Assembly: GCF_014636475.1 (NCBI RefSeq) | Contig: NZ_BMEL01000003.1 | Location: 372,001-436,000, forward strand | Length of the DNA stretch: 64,000 nt | From: Halobacillus andaensis | Lineage (GTDB): Bacteria; Bacillota; Bacilli; Bacillales; Halobacillaceae | Reading direction: 5' to 3' | Shown: piece by piece, positions 9,559-18,162 of the stretch | Layout: the number at the start of each line of letters is the position of its first letter | Numbering within the stretch: position 1 is the first letter of the stretch | Position numbers and translations under genes: made by a program | The notes under the pieces: generated by a model | Seen by the model: the letters and a program-made list of their open reading frames with translations, nothing else | Told to the model about the DNA's origin: nothing | Databases searched by the model: none

Positions 9559-10338
9559 TCAAGCTTCCATCGCGCGGAATGGTGAAGGTTTTTGATTGGC
9601 AGCGAGCAGCTGGTGGAGGCGGTCACGAAACCGCACAACCTCTCCCACAACAATCATGGCAGGATTTTGGATACCCGATTCTTCCACGGAATGTACGATA
9701 GTGGATAGTGTTCCCGTCACTACACGTTGGTGTTCAGTAGTCCCCTGCTGTATAATCGCTACTGGCGTATCTGATTTTTTCTCGTTTCTTAACAATTGGT
9801 CACATATATAAGGGAGGTTGCTTACCCCCATATAAATAGCCAAAGTATCTATGTTTTCAGATAGGCTTTTCCAATCAATTTCTTTGTCCTTTCCTTTACA
9901 TCGATGACCTGTTATGACAGCGAAAGAACTTCCCAATTCGCGATGAGTGACAGGAATATCTGCATAAGCAGGAGCAGCAATTCCTGACGTTATGCCAGGA
10001 ACTACTTCACACGAAATCCCTTGCTTAGCTAAAGCCTCAGCTTCTTCTGCTCCTCTTCCAAAGACAAACGGGTCGCCTCCCTTTAAACGAGTAACCGTTT
10101 TTCCTTGCTTCGCATATTTCACTAATAAATGATTAATGGTTTCTTGCTTTAAAATATGAAATTTTGGGTGCTTCCCACAGAAAACGAAATGGACACCAGG
10201 TTTTGCATGCTCTAACAATTGTTCATTTACCAGCCGATCGTACAATATCACATCAGCTTGCTGTATACACTTTAGTGCCTTCATAGTAATTAGATCAGGA
10301 TCTCCCGGGCCTGCACCAACTAAATAGACTTTTGACAT
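9559..10338 (-). CDS. cobA: Uroporphyrinogen-III C-methyltransferase
   Basis: SAM-dependent bismethylation of uroporphyrinogen III to precorrin-2, the entry to siroheme. The start is taken at the ATG at 10338, which follows GAGGAGGGCGACT; a longer frame from 10392 would overlap nirD by 35 bases and lacks a ribosome site. The protein begins MSKVYLVGAGPGDPDLITMK, the SUMT glycine-rich signature, followed by VTRLKGGDPFVFGRGAEEA. At 259 residues it is the single-domain SumT form, without the CysG dehydrogenase domain. It corresponds to B. subtilis nasF by position. Confidence 0.95.
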   Translation of the reverse strand: MSKVYLVGAGPGDPDLITMKALKCIQQADVILYDRLVNEQLLEHAKPGVHFVFCGKHPKFHILKQETINHLLVKYAKQGKTVTRLKGGDPFVFGRGAEEAEALAKQGISCEVVPGITSGIAAPAYADIPVTHRELGSSFAVITGHRCKGKDKEIDWKSLSENIDTLAIYMGVSNLPYICDQLLRNEKKSDTPVAIIQQGTTEHQRVVTGTLSTIVHSVEESGIQNPAMIVVGEVVRFRDRLHQLLAANQKPSPFRAMEA

Positions 10339-10357
10339 AGTCGCCCTCCTCAAGGCT

Positions 10358-10684
10358 TTATTTTTCTGGTATATAAACGTAGACGTTCTCATTCTCCACT
10401 TCTACATCGAACGTTTTCACACAACCTGTATCTGGATCCTGAACATTTCCATCGACGACACTAATCTTCCAATCATGCATCGGACAAAATACATGCTCCC
10501 CGCTCACCATTCCTTCAGCAAGAACTCCTCCTTTGTGAGGACAACGATTCTCAATCACTCTTATGTCACCACTTGCTAATTTAAAAATAGCTAATTCTAA
10601 ACCACCTGCTTCAATCGTTCTTCCTAATTGTTCCGGCAGTTCATTCACCTTTGCGACAAAAATTTTATTTAAAACTTTTTCCAT
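10358..10684 (-). CDS. nirD: Nitrite reductase (NADH) small subunit
   Basis: A 108-residue Rieske-type protein that partners the large nitrite reductase subunit. The 2Fe-2S ligands are CPHKGG (residues 48-53) and CPMHDW (about 67-72), with the usual spacing. The gene starts 19 bases after nirB with GAGGAGG upstream of the ATG. It corresponds to B. subtilis nasE. The enzyme complex reduces nitrite to ammonium in the cytoplasm. Confidence 0.95.
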   Translation of the reverse strand: MEKVLNKIFVAKVNELPEQLGRTIEAGGLELAIFKLASGDIRVIENRCPHKGGVLAEGMVSGEHVFCPMHDWKISVVDGNVQDPDTGCVKTFDVEVENENVYVYIPEK

Positions 10685-10703
10685 TTTCGTTCCTCCTCAG
10701 TGA

Positions 10704-13121
10704 TTAGTTTGAACCTGCAGCTACTTTTACATTTTTATAAAGGTCTCTCAACAGCGTTTCATCTTCAATGGCTTCTTTCCATGGATCTTGTGCTTGAACA
10801 ACAGACAGTGCTTCATTCATTCGCTGGTTTAACTCGATAAAAGTTTTCTTATTGGAAAGCACTTCTTGTACATGTGCCAGCCCTACTCGTTCCACCCAGG
10901 CAGAGGTCCGTTCTAAATAATTGGCACTCTCACGATAGTACTGTAAGAAAGCAGCGGTCGTATCTAATACTTCTTCTTCTGTTTTCACTTTAGAAAGAAG
11001 CTCCGCCTGCCTCATATGGGTTCCTCCATTACCGCCCACATAAATTTCAAATTCTCCGTCTAGTCCAACAACTCCTACGTCTTTCACAGAACCTTCGGCG
11101 CAATTTCGCGGACATGCTGAGACACTCATCTTCACTTTGTGAGGGGTGTTTAACCCTTCAAATTTCTTCTCCATCTGCACCCCTAATCCAATAGAATCCT
11201 GAGTTCCAAATCGGCAAAAGTCTGCTCCTACACATGTTTTCACTGTACGCAGACCTTTTGCATAAGCGGAACCAGACGGCATATCAAGCTCTTCCCAAAT
11301 ACTCGGAAGATCTTCTTTTTGAACGCCTAACAGGTCTAACCGCTGGCCTCCTGTCACTTTAATGAGCTTCACTTCATACTTTTCAGCCACATCAGCGATT
11401 TTCCGCAAATCTTCTGCATTCGTTACCCCGCCGTACATACGCGGTACTACCGAATAGGTCCCATCGTTTTGGATATTGGCATGTAGTCTCTCGTTGACGT
11501 AACGGGACTCTTTTTCGTCTTTGTATTCTGTCGGGTTCAGCATACCGAGATAATAATTTAAAGCTGGCTTACACTTGGAACACCCTTCTTCTGTGCTCCA
11601 ACCTAGAACATTCATGACTTCTCGAATATGTGATAATCCTTTAGCTTTAATTTCCTCAATGACTTCGTCTTTTGATAAAGATGTACATGCACATATAGAC
11701 TCTTTTTGATTTTGATCATATTCATCACCTAACGTGTACTCTAGTAAGTCTGAAACAAGCGGTTTACAGCCCCCGCACGATCTGGAAGCATTGGTGCATC
11801 CTTTAACTTGTTCCACCGTTGTTAATCCTTGCTCTCCAATCGCTTCTACAATAGAACCTTTCGTCACACCATTACAGCCGCACACAATTTCCTCAGCATC
11901 CATCGAGGCTATGAGATCGATTCCAGCCTCTTCCTTTTTATCTTGATCCAGATACTCTTCAATGGAAGCTCCCTTGTTGATTAAGGTTAATAGGCGATTG
12001 CCATCTTTCGTATCTCCAAAAAGCACGGCCCCTGTGATCTTCCCGTCATCCACGAGCACTTTTTGATAAATGCCGCGCCAGTCATCGAACACTTTCACTG
12101 ATTTCGTTTCTTCATCTTCATTAATTTTACCTGTAGAGAATACATCCACACCGGATACTTTCAGTTGAGTCGATAATACGGAGCCATGATATCCTTCCCC
12201 ATCTACTTTACAAATGCGTTTTGCCATTTCCTTTCCTTGTTGATAAAGAGGAGCAACAAGCCCATAAACCATCTCTTTATGCTCTGCACATTCACCAACC
12301 GCGAACACGTTAGGAATTTCCGTTTCCAAATGATCATCCACCACGATTCCTCGATTCACAGGAATGCCGCTTTCTTTTGCCAAACTAACATTTGGTTTAA
12401 TCCCTACAGCCATCACAATTAAATCGGCCTCGACTTCTTCTCCATCATTAAACCTTAAGCCTTCTACTCGATCCCCACCTATGATTTCAGAGGATTGTTT
12501 TTCTAATAGGAAATTCATCCCTTGATCTTCTAATTCTTTTTGCAGCATCTTACCAGCAGTACGGTCTAACTGTCTTTCCATTAGAAAGTCTGCGAGATGA
12601 ACAACATCTACTTCCATTCCAAGATTCAGCAATCCGCGCGCTGCTTCTAAGCCTAGCAATCCGCCGCCTATAACTACTGCTTTTTTGTATTTCTGCGAAG
12701 ATTTAATCATTTCCTCACAGTCTTTAATATCTCGAAAGGCAGTAACCCCTTCTTTATCAGCTCCCGGCAGCGGCAGCATAAATGGTACGGACCCTGTAGC
12801 CATAATTAATTTATCGTAAGGAACGTGACGTTCTTTATCGGTTGAGACGATTTGCTTTTCTGTGTCAATAGCCGTCACTGTCTCTCCTGGATATAGAAGG
12901 ATATTATTCTCCTCATACCACTCCCACGTATTCAACGTGATATCTGCTATTTCCGTATCTCCTTGAAGCACTTTAGACAATTGAATGCGGTCGTAGTTCG
13001 GATAAGGTTCACTGCCAAACACTGTGATATCAAACTGATCAGGAGATAGTTTCAAAATTTCCTCTACCGCTCGAATACCTGCCATACCATTACCAACCAG
13101 CACGATCTTTTGTTTTTCCAT
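10704..13121 (-). CDS. nirB: Nitrite reductase (NADH) large subunit
   Basis: The six-electron assimilatory nitrite reductase, 805 residues (B. subtilis nasD equivalent). Order of parts: FAD site VGNGMAGIRAVEEIL (8-22), NAD site AVVIGGGLLGLEAARGL (about 148), two BFD-type 2Fe-2S modules (CGCNGVTKGS...CGGCKP and CACTSLSKDEV...CSKCKP), and the C-terminal siroheme/4Fe-4S domain. In that domain all four cluster cysteines are intact (CVGADFC and CPRNC). The intact site separates it from its paralogue nasB at 15.4 kb. GGAGGG precedes the ATG. Confidence 0.96.
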   Translation of the reverse strand: MEKQKIVLVGNGMAGIRAVEEILKLSPDQFDITVFGSEPYPNYDRIQLSKVLQGDTEIADITLNTWEWYEENNILLYPGETVTAIDTEKQIVSTDKERHVPYDKLIMATGSVPFMLPLPGADKEGVTAFRDIKDCEEMIKSSQKYKKAVVIGGGLLGLEAARGLLNLGMEVDVVHLADFLMERQLDRTAGKMLQKELEDQGMNFLLEKQSSEIIGGDRVEGLRFNDGEEVEADLIVMAVGIKPNVSLAKESGIPVNRGIVVDDHLETEIPNVFAVGECAEHKEMVYGLVAPLYQQGKEMAKRICKVDGEGYHGSVLSTQLKVSGVDVFSTGKINEDEETKSVKVFDDWRGIYQKVLVDDGKITGAVLFGDTKDGNRLLTLINKGASIEEYLDQDKKEEAGIDLIASMDAEEIVCGCNGVTKGSIVEAIGEQGLTTVEQVKGCTNASRSCGGCKPLVSDLLEYTLGDEYDQNQKESICACTSLSKDEVIEEIKAKGLSHIREVMNVLGWSTEEGCSKCKPALNYYLGMLNPTEYKDEKESRYVNERLHANIQNDGTYSVVPRMYGGVTNAEDLRKIADVAEKYEVKLIKVTGGQRLDLLGVQKEDLPSIWEELDMPSGSAYAKGLRTVKTCVGADFCRFGTQDSIGLGVQMEKKFEGLNTPHKVKMSVSACPRNCAEGSVKDVGVVGLDGEFEIYVGGNGGTHMRQAELLSKVKTEEEVLDTTAAFLQYYRESANYLERTSAWVERVGLAHVQEVLSNKKTFIELNQRMNEALSVVQAQDPWKEAIEDETLLRDLYKNVKVAAGSN

Positions 13122-13195
13122 GTCGCAAATCCCTCCAAATTAATTTTTACAGCCTTGGTTTCCCATCTATTCTTTATTCCAGAAATGGATAAATA

Positions 13196-15382
13196 CTACT
13201 TCTTTTGATAGAGAGCTCCACTATTTTCTAATAAAATTTCCTCCCTATTTACAGCCGGCTCAATATGAACAGCTGTAACTTTAAACCCTGGCATTCGGCA
13301 TAACGGATCCAATTCGTCGGCCACCAGTCGATTCACATTCTGCTCCCCGCCCCAGTGAAAAGGAACAAATATGGTATCCTCCCGAATATGATTCGACCAT
13401 CTACTGCGAACGACAATGCTTCCGTACGGTGAAGTTATTCGAACGAGCATGCGGTCTTTTAAATGATATCGCTCGCCAGTATCAGGGTGGATCTCCATGT
13501 ACGATTCAATCTCTCTCGCAGCTAATGAAGGGCTTTTCCTCGTTTGCTCTCCTGTTAAATAATGAGACATCACTCGCCCTGTCGTTAAGTAAAGCGGAAA
13601 TTGAGTACTCAATTGTACTTTTTTCTCTTCCGATTGAATTTCTAATTGGGCCATTAAGGCTTTTCCGTCTGTATGAGCAAATTTTTCTTCAAACAACCGC
13701 TCTGTTCCGTTACTGTTTATCGTCGGACACGGCCATAATATTCCTTGATTCTGTCTGATCTTTTCATAAGTAATGCCATAGTAATCTGCTCTTCCTCCTC
13801 GAGTTGCTACTCGCAGTTCTTCGAAAATATCTTCAGATGATTGATAAGAGAATTTATCTCCTTCCCCCATCACTCGTGCAATCTCACTCATAATCTCCCA
13901 ATCGTGTTTTACTTCACCAGGCAGCGGGTGACTCGCTTCTCTCAATGTGACTCTTCCTTCCACGTTCGTCATTGTGCCCTGATCTTCTAAATAAGAAGAA
14001 GCAGGCAGCACCAAATCAGCTAACTGAGCTGTTTCTGAAAGGAATAGATCAACCGTTACGAGAAACTTTAGTTTTTCAAGAGACTGTTTGACAAAATGAG
14101 CATTAGGATTAGAGATCACAGGATTTGAACACATAATAAACATCGCTGTAATACTTCCTCGATCTATTTCCTCAAACATTTCATATGCTGAGACGCCTTT
14201 GCCTGGAAGCTTTGCTTCCTCTGTCCCCCATACTTGAGCGATGTAGGTGCGGTCGTCGATGTTTTCAATGGAACGGTATCCAGGGAGCTGGTCGGCTTTC
14301 TGCCCATGTTCTCTCGCGCCTTGTCCATTCCCTTGCCCTGTGATAGCCCCATAACCCGAATACGGCTTTCCTATTTTACCTGTTGCCAGCAATAGATTGA
14401 TAAACCCGCGAACAGCCATTGTTCCATTCGTCTGCTGTTCAATTCCTCGAGCCGTAAAAATCATACCGGACTCTTCCTGCCCAAAAGTGAGAGCAGCTTG
14501 GTACAACTGTTTTTTTGGAATTCCTGTTCGATCAGCACACTCATCTAAATCCAACGCGTCCAATTGCTGAGCCACTTTTTCAAAACCGTTGACTCGATCT
14601 TCTAGAAACTCTTCATCTATTAATTTTTCTTCTACTATAATTTTTAAAAGGGCAGCAGCTAAGGTGACGTCTGTTCCAGGCTTGTTTTGCAAATGTAAGT
14701 CTGCTATCTCTGTGGTCGCTGTTTCCCTTGGATCAATGGCTATAATATAGGCTCCATTTTCTTTCGCTTCCTCAAAATATGGCATAATCGTAGGTTGACA
14801 TTCCGCAATATTCGTTCCTGCCAAGATAATACATCTGGTATACGGCACTTCTTGCAATGAGTTGGTAAATCCTCGATCTACACCAAAGCTTTGATTTGCA
14901 CCCGTGGCAGCAGATGCCATACAAAGCCGTCCATTGTAATCGATGTGCTTCGTTTTTAATCCAACTCTAGCCAATTTCCCTAGTAAGTAGGCTTCTTCAT
15001 TTGTCAAGGAGGCACTTCCGTAAACAGATAATGCATCCATCCCGTCCTCTTTTTGAATCTTCGAGAATTTAGAGCGGATCACCTCCATCGCCTCATCCCA
15101 CGAAATCGGAACAAACTGGCCCTCCTTTTTTAATAAAGGCGTCATGATCCGATCCCTATGATAGGCATGCTGATGGGCGTTCATTCCTTTTACACATAAC
15201 CGTCCTTGCGTCGTGGGGTTGTCCACCCCTATCGTCTTGTACGTCGTTCGAGAAACAACTTTTTGTTTTATTAATTGCATTTTGCACTGCATACTGCAAA
15301 ACGGGCATTGAGATTCATAGACTTTTTCGGATTGAACCTCTTGTTGTTTACTACGAAAATATTTCAACATTAACTCAGTCAA
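13196..15382 (-). CDS. nasC: Assimilatory nitrate reductase catalytic subunit
   Basis: Molybdopterin oxidoreductase (728 residues) reducing nitrate to nitrite in the cytoplasm. The N-terminal 4Fe-4S cluster ligands are Cys26, Cys29, Cys33 and Cys63 (CPFCSMQC and RLCVKG). The molybdopterin-binding region includes YNGRLCMASA, AGTNIAECQP and VLPASSYLEDQGT, with the C-terminal MopB dinucleotide domain from about residue 590. No twin-arginine signal is present, as expected for the assimilatory type. The start is TTG at 15382 with AAAGGGTGA upstream; an in-frame ATG four codons later is an alternative. It receives electrons from NasB. Confidence 0.95.
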   Translation of the reverse strand: MTELMLKYFRSKQQEVQSEKVYESQCPFCSMQCKMQLIKQKVVSRTTYKTIGVDNPTTQGRLCVKGMNAHQHAYHRDRIMTPLLKKEGQFVPISWDEAMEVIRSKFSKIQKEDGMDALSVYGSASLTNEEAYLLGKLARVGLKTKHIDYNGRLCMASAATGANQSFGVDRGFTNSLQEVPYTRCIILAGTNIAECQPTIMPYFEEAKENGAYIIAIDPRETATTEIADLHLQNKPGTDVTLAAALLKIIVEEKLIDEEFLEDRVNGFEKVAQQLDALDLDECADRTGIPKKQLYQAALTFGQEESGMIFTARGIEQQTNGTMAVRGFINLLLATGKIGKPYSGYGAITGQGNGQGAREHGQKADQLPGYRSIENIDDRTYIAQVWGTEEAKLPGKGVSAYEMFEEIDRGSITAMFIMCSNPVISNPNAHFVKQSLEKLKFLVTVDLFLSETAQLADLVLPASSYLEDQGTMTNVEGRVTLREASHPLPGEVKHDWEIMSEIARVMGEGDKFSYQSSEDIFEELRVATRGGRADYYGITYEKIRQNQGILWPCPTINSNGTERLFEEKFAHTDGKALMAQLEIQSEEKKVQLSTQFPLYLTTGRVMSHYLTGEQTRKSPSLAAREIESYMEIHPDTGERYHLKDRMLVRITSPYGSIVVRSRWSNHIREDTIFVPFHWGGEQNVNRLVADELDPLCRMPGFKVTAVHIEPAVNREEILLENSGALYQKK

Positions 15383-15419
15383 GCGAACTCACCCTTTTTC
15401 ACATAATAGAATGAAACGA

Positions 15420-17777
15420 TTATATTGGAACGAAGCAATCTCGTCGTTGAGCAACGTCTGCTTCTAAGCTTTGTAACAAGTCATCACAAAGATCCTGGTC
15501 AAACAATGCTTCTCTAATATGAACGAGACTCAAACGTTCCATCCAGTGCCACGTTCTTTCTAAATAGCGAGCTGATTTTCTGTAATATTGAAGACAACCA
15601 AGCAACATTCTTTCCACTTGCTCCTTATGTTCAACTACACATAGCAATTGACCGCTTCGAGCTCTTCTGCCGCTGTTCCCTCCAATATAAATCTCCCATT
15701 TACCACCCACTCGAATAGCTCCAAGATCCTTCGTAGTCGCCCGCGCTCCATTATGCACACACGAGGAAATCCCAACTTTCATTCGATAAGGGGTTTGCAG
15801 AAGCTCTGTTTTCTTCTCCAAGACTTGAGCCAGATGCAAAGCCTCTTGTTTGTCACATTGGCATTCATGATTTCCAATGTCGGTTCGAATGGGTTCTATC
15901 CGATTTCCGTAAGAATAGGAAAGAGGTATGTTCAATTCTTCGCAAAAGTGAGGTACATCTTCTTGTTTTAAACCAAGCAGGTGAATTCTTTGATCATTAC
16001 CTATAGCAACTTGTGAAATAGAATATCGCTCTGCCGCATTCGTAATGTTCTTTAATTGGCCAATCGTCATTTCCCCGCCATACAATTGAGGAACGACGGC
16101 GTAATAACCATCGCGCTGGACTATAGCCTTGTTTTCTTCATCTCCGCGTAAGTCTTGATTTTCAACTTCATAATCTGGATGAATCATCCCTAGATAGTAG
16201 TCTATTGCCAGCTGGCACGTCACACATCCATTGGAGTTTTTCCATCCTAACTGCTTCATTACTTCATTCGAATTTGTTAAGTCTTGAATTTGTATCTGTT
16301 CGACAAGTTCATCTTCCGTTAAGGTAGTGCAGGGACAAAAGGGTGACTCACTCGCAATCTTTTGATCAAAGTCTTCGCTTTGAATATAAGCTAATAGCTC
16401 AGAAACCACGGGTTTACAACCACCGCACGAGCTGGAAGCTTTCGTACATTCTTTTACTTGTTCAGCTGTCGTTAAGTTTTTCTGCTGAACGGCTTGAATA
16501 ATGGCACCTTTACTCACGCTATTGCATGTGCAGATTTGCTTATCCAGCGAGTACGAAGCGACTGCAGAATCTTTAGGATCCGGGTGCTCTAACAACTTCA
16601 CCTTATCTTGAGAGGAGAGTACTTTATTCTTAACAATCGCATCCAATACTAATGGCCCCGCCCTTGTATCTCCGAACATCACCGTACCTACTGCCTTACT
16701 CCCATCAAACACTACTTTCTTATACACGGATTCCACTTCATTATGGTAATGAATAGCTTTCTTTCCCAACCCCGAATCGATATGACCTGCCGAAAATACA
16801 TCCACCCCTGAAATTTTCAGCTGGGTGTAGAGCAAAGATCCTTTGTAACCCTCTGTCTGTTGCTCACATAAATGTTTGGCCAACACTTCGCCTTGTTCAT
16901 ACAAAGGCTGGACTAGTCCATAAACCATTCCTTTATGTTCAGCACACTCTCCTACTGCATATATATCAGAGACGCTTGTTTTAAGCAGATCATCTACAAC
17001 GATCCCCTTTTTTGTTTCAATACCGCTCACTTCAGCCAATTGAATGTTAGGTTTAATGCCGACCGCCATGACCACCACATCTGCTTTTACGATTGATCCA
17101 TCTTTAAATCGAATCCCTTCTACCCGCTCGTTTCCGAGAATCTCTTCCGCCTCTTTTTCTAACAAAAAGTTCATGCCTTGAGCCTCTAACTCTTCCTGAA
17201 GCATTAAAGAAGCTTGTTCATCTAACTGCCTTCCCATAATATGGTTCGATATATGTACAACATCGGTTTCCATCCCAAGATTGAATAACCCCCTGGCTGC
17301 CTCTAATCCCAGCAATCCGCCTCCAATAACAACCGCTTTCGTGTAATCTTCAGCCATATTTATTAATCTTTCACAATCTTCAATCGTTCTAAAAGAGAGT
17401 ACCCCTTCTTTATCTGCGCCTGTTATAGGTAACATGAAAGGAGAAGACCCTGTCGCTAGTATTAACTTATCGTAGGCGACTTCACGGTTTCGGTCCGTCT
17501 TGAGCGTCTTGCTAACCTTGTCAATATAAAGAACGGTTTCCCCCGTGAAAAGCTGAATGTTATGTTCCTTATACCAGTTGTCCGGGCGAATCATAAGATC
17601 AGATAAAGATGTCTCTCCTTGTAAGACAGAAGAAAGCATCAGCCTGCTGTAACTCGTATGAGGTTCACTTCCAAACATAGAGATTTCAAAAACCCCTGAA
17701 TCTTCTCTTAGGATATTTTCCACACATCTTATCCCCGCCATGCCATTTCCTATAATTACAAGCTTTTGCTTTTTCAT
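15420..17777 (-). CDS. nasB: Nitrate reductase electron-transfer subunit, NirB-like
   Basis: A 785-residue flavoprotein related to NirB that passes NAD(P)H electrons to NasC. It has the FAD site IGNGMAGIRCVENIL (8-22), the NAD site AVVIGGGLLGLEAARGL, and two 2Fe-2S modules (CTCNSVSKGA...CGGCKP and CPCTTLTEDEL...CVTC). The C-terminal sulfite/nitrite reductase-like domain has lost cluster ligands: the NirB CVGADFC site reads DIGNHEC, and CPRNC reads CVHNG. It therefore probably cannot reduce nitrite. This matches the NasB role in B. subtilis. It is the first gene of the operon, with GGAGG before the ATG. Confidence 0.93.
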   Translation of the reverse strand: MKKQKLVIIGNGMAGIRCVENILREDSGVFEISMFGSEPHTSYSRLMLSSVLQGETSLSDLMIRPDNWYKEHNIQLFTGETVLYIDKVSKTLKTDRNREVAYDKLILATGSSPFMLPITGADKEGVLSFRTIEDCERLINMAEDYTKAVVIGGGLLGLEAARGLFNLGMETDVVHISNHIMGRQLDEQASLMLQEELEAQGMNFLLEKEAEEILGNERVEGIRFKDGSIVKADVVVMAVGIKPNIQLAEVSGIETKKGIVVDDLLKTSVSDIYAVGECAEHKGMVYGLVQPLYEQGEVLAKHLCEQQTEGYKGSLLYTQLKISGVDVFSAGHIDSGLGKKAIHYHNEVESVYKKVVFDGSKAVGTVMFGDTRAGPLVLDAIVKNKVLSSQDKVKLLEHPDPKDSAVASYSLDKQICTCNSVSKGAIIQAVQQKNLTTAEQVKECTKASSSCGGCKPVVSELLAYIQSEDFDQKIASESPFCPCTTLTEDELVEQIQIQDLTNSNEVMKQLGWKNSNGCVTCQLAIDYYLGMIHPDYEVENQDLRGDEENKAIVQRDGYYAVVPQLYGGEMTIGQLKNITNAAERYSISQVAIGNDQRIHLLGLKQEDVPHFCEELNIPLSYSYGNRIEPIRTDIGNHECQCDKQEALHLAQVLEKKTELLQTPYRMKVGISSCVHNGARATTKDLGAIRVGGKWEIYIGGNSGRRARSGQLLCVVEHKEQVERMLLGCLQYYRKSARYLERTWHWMERLSLVHIREALFDQDLCDDLLQSLEADVAQRRDCFVPI

Positions 17778-17891
17778 CGTTAAACCTCCAACAGATGTAT
17801 AAACACTCGTGGTTTAAACTTACGATTTGAGCGAAATGTTTGAATATTTAAATTAAATATATCATATACATCTTTTATATGTAACCTATTA

Positions 17892-17908
17892 TGTTAAGAA
17901 ACTTAACA
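17892..17908 (-). promoter_or_regulatory. TnrA-like palindrome, nearer site
   Basis: TGTTAAGAAACTTAACA is a perfect 17-bp inverted repeat that fits the TnrA box (TGTNAN7TNACA frame), with deviations in the core. It lies about 115 bases upstream of nasB in an AT-rich leader. TnrA activates nas genes under nitrogen limitation in B. subtilis, so control of this operon by TnrA is inferred. Confidence 0.65.
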
Positions 17909-17988
17909 TTTAGTGAAATATACAGAGGAATTTATACCCAATTACCCCGAAATAACACGTTGTTCAATGGGATGATAACTTAATTAAA

Positions 17989-18005
17989 TGTTATGAAAGT
18001 TAACA
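17989..18005 (-). promoter_or_regulatory. TnrA-like palindrome, farther site
   Basis: TGTTATGAAAGTTAACA has the same TGTNA...TNACA frame and 17-bp length as the site 97 bases nearer nasB. Two such sites upstream of one operon suggest cooperative or looped binding; this is an inference. Confidence 0.55.
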
Positions 18006-18103
18006 TGAGGTTTAAACCTTATCCTTTTGTGCTTTGAGAACAAGAAAAATGGTTACGTTCTTCCCTTCTCTTTCCAAGGCAGCAGCTTTCTTCTTTTTAT
18101 AGA

Positions 18104-18147
18104 AAAATAAACAAAGCCCCACTTCCTGGTCATCAGGAAATGGGGCT
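18104..18147 (-). terminator. Terminator after the flippase gene
   Basis: A 14-bp stem (18115-18128 with 18134-18147, one mismatch) is followed on the minus strand by TTTGTTTATTTTT. It separates the flippase transcript from the nas promoter region. The rest of the 17778-18162 gap holds the nas regulatory sites. Confidence 0.9.
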
Positions 18148-18162
18148 CTATCGTTGAGCAGA

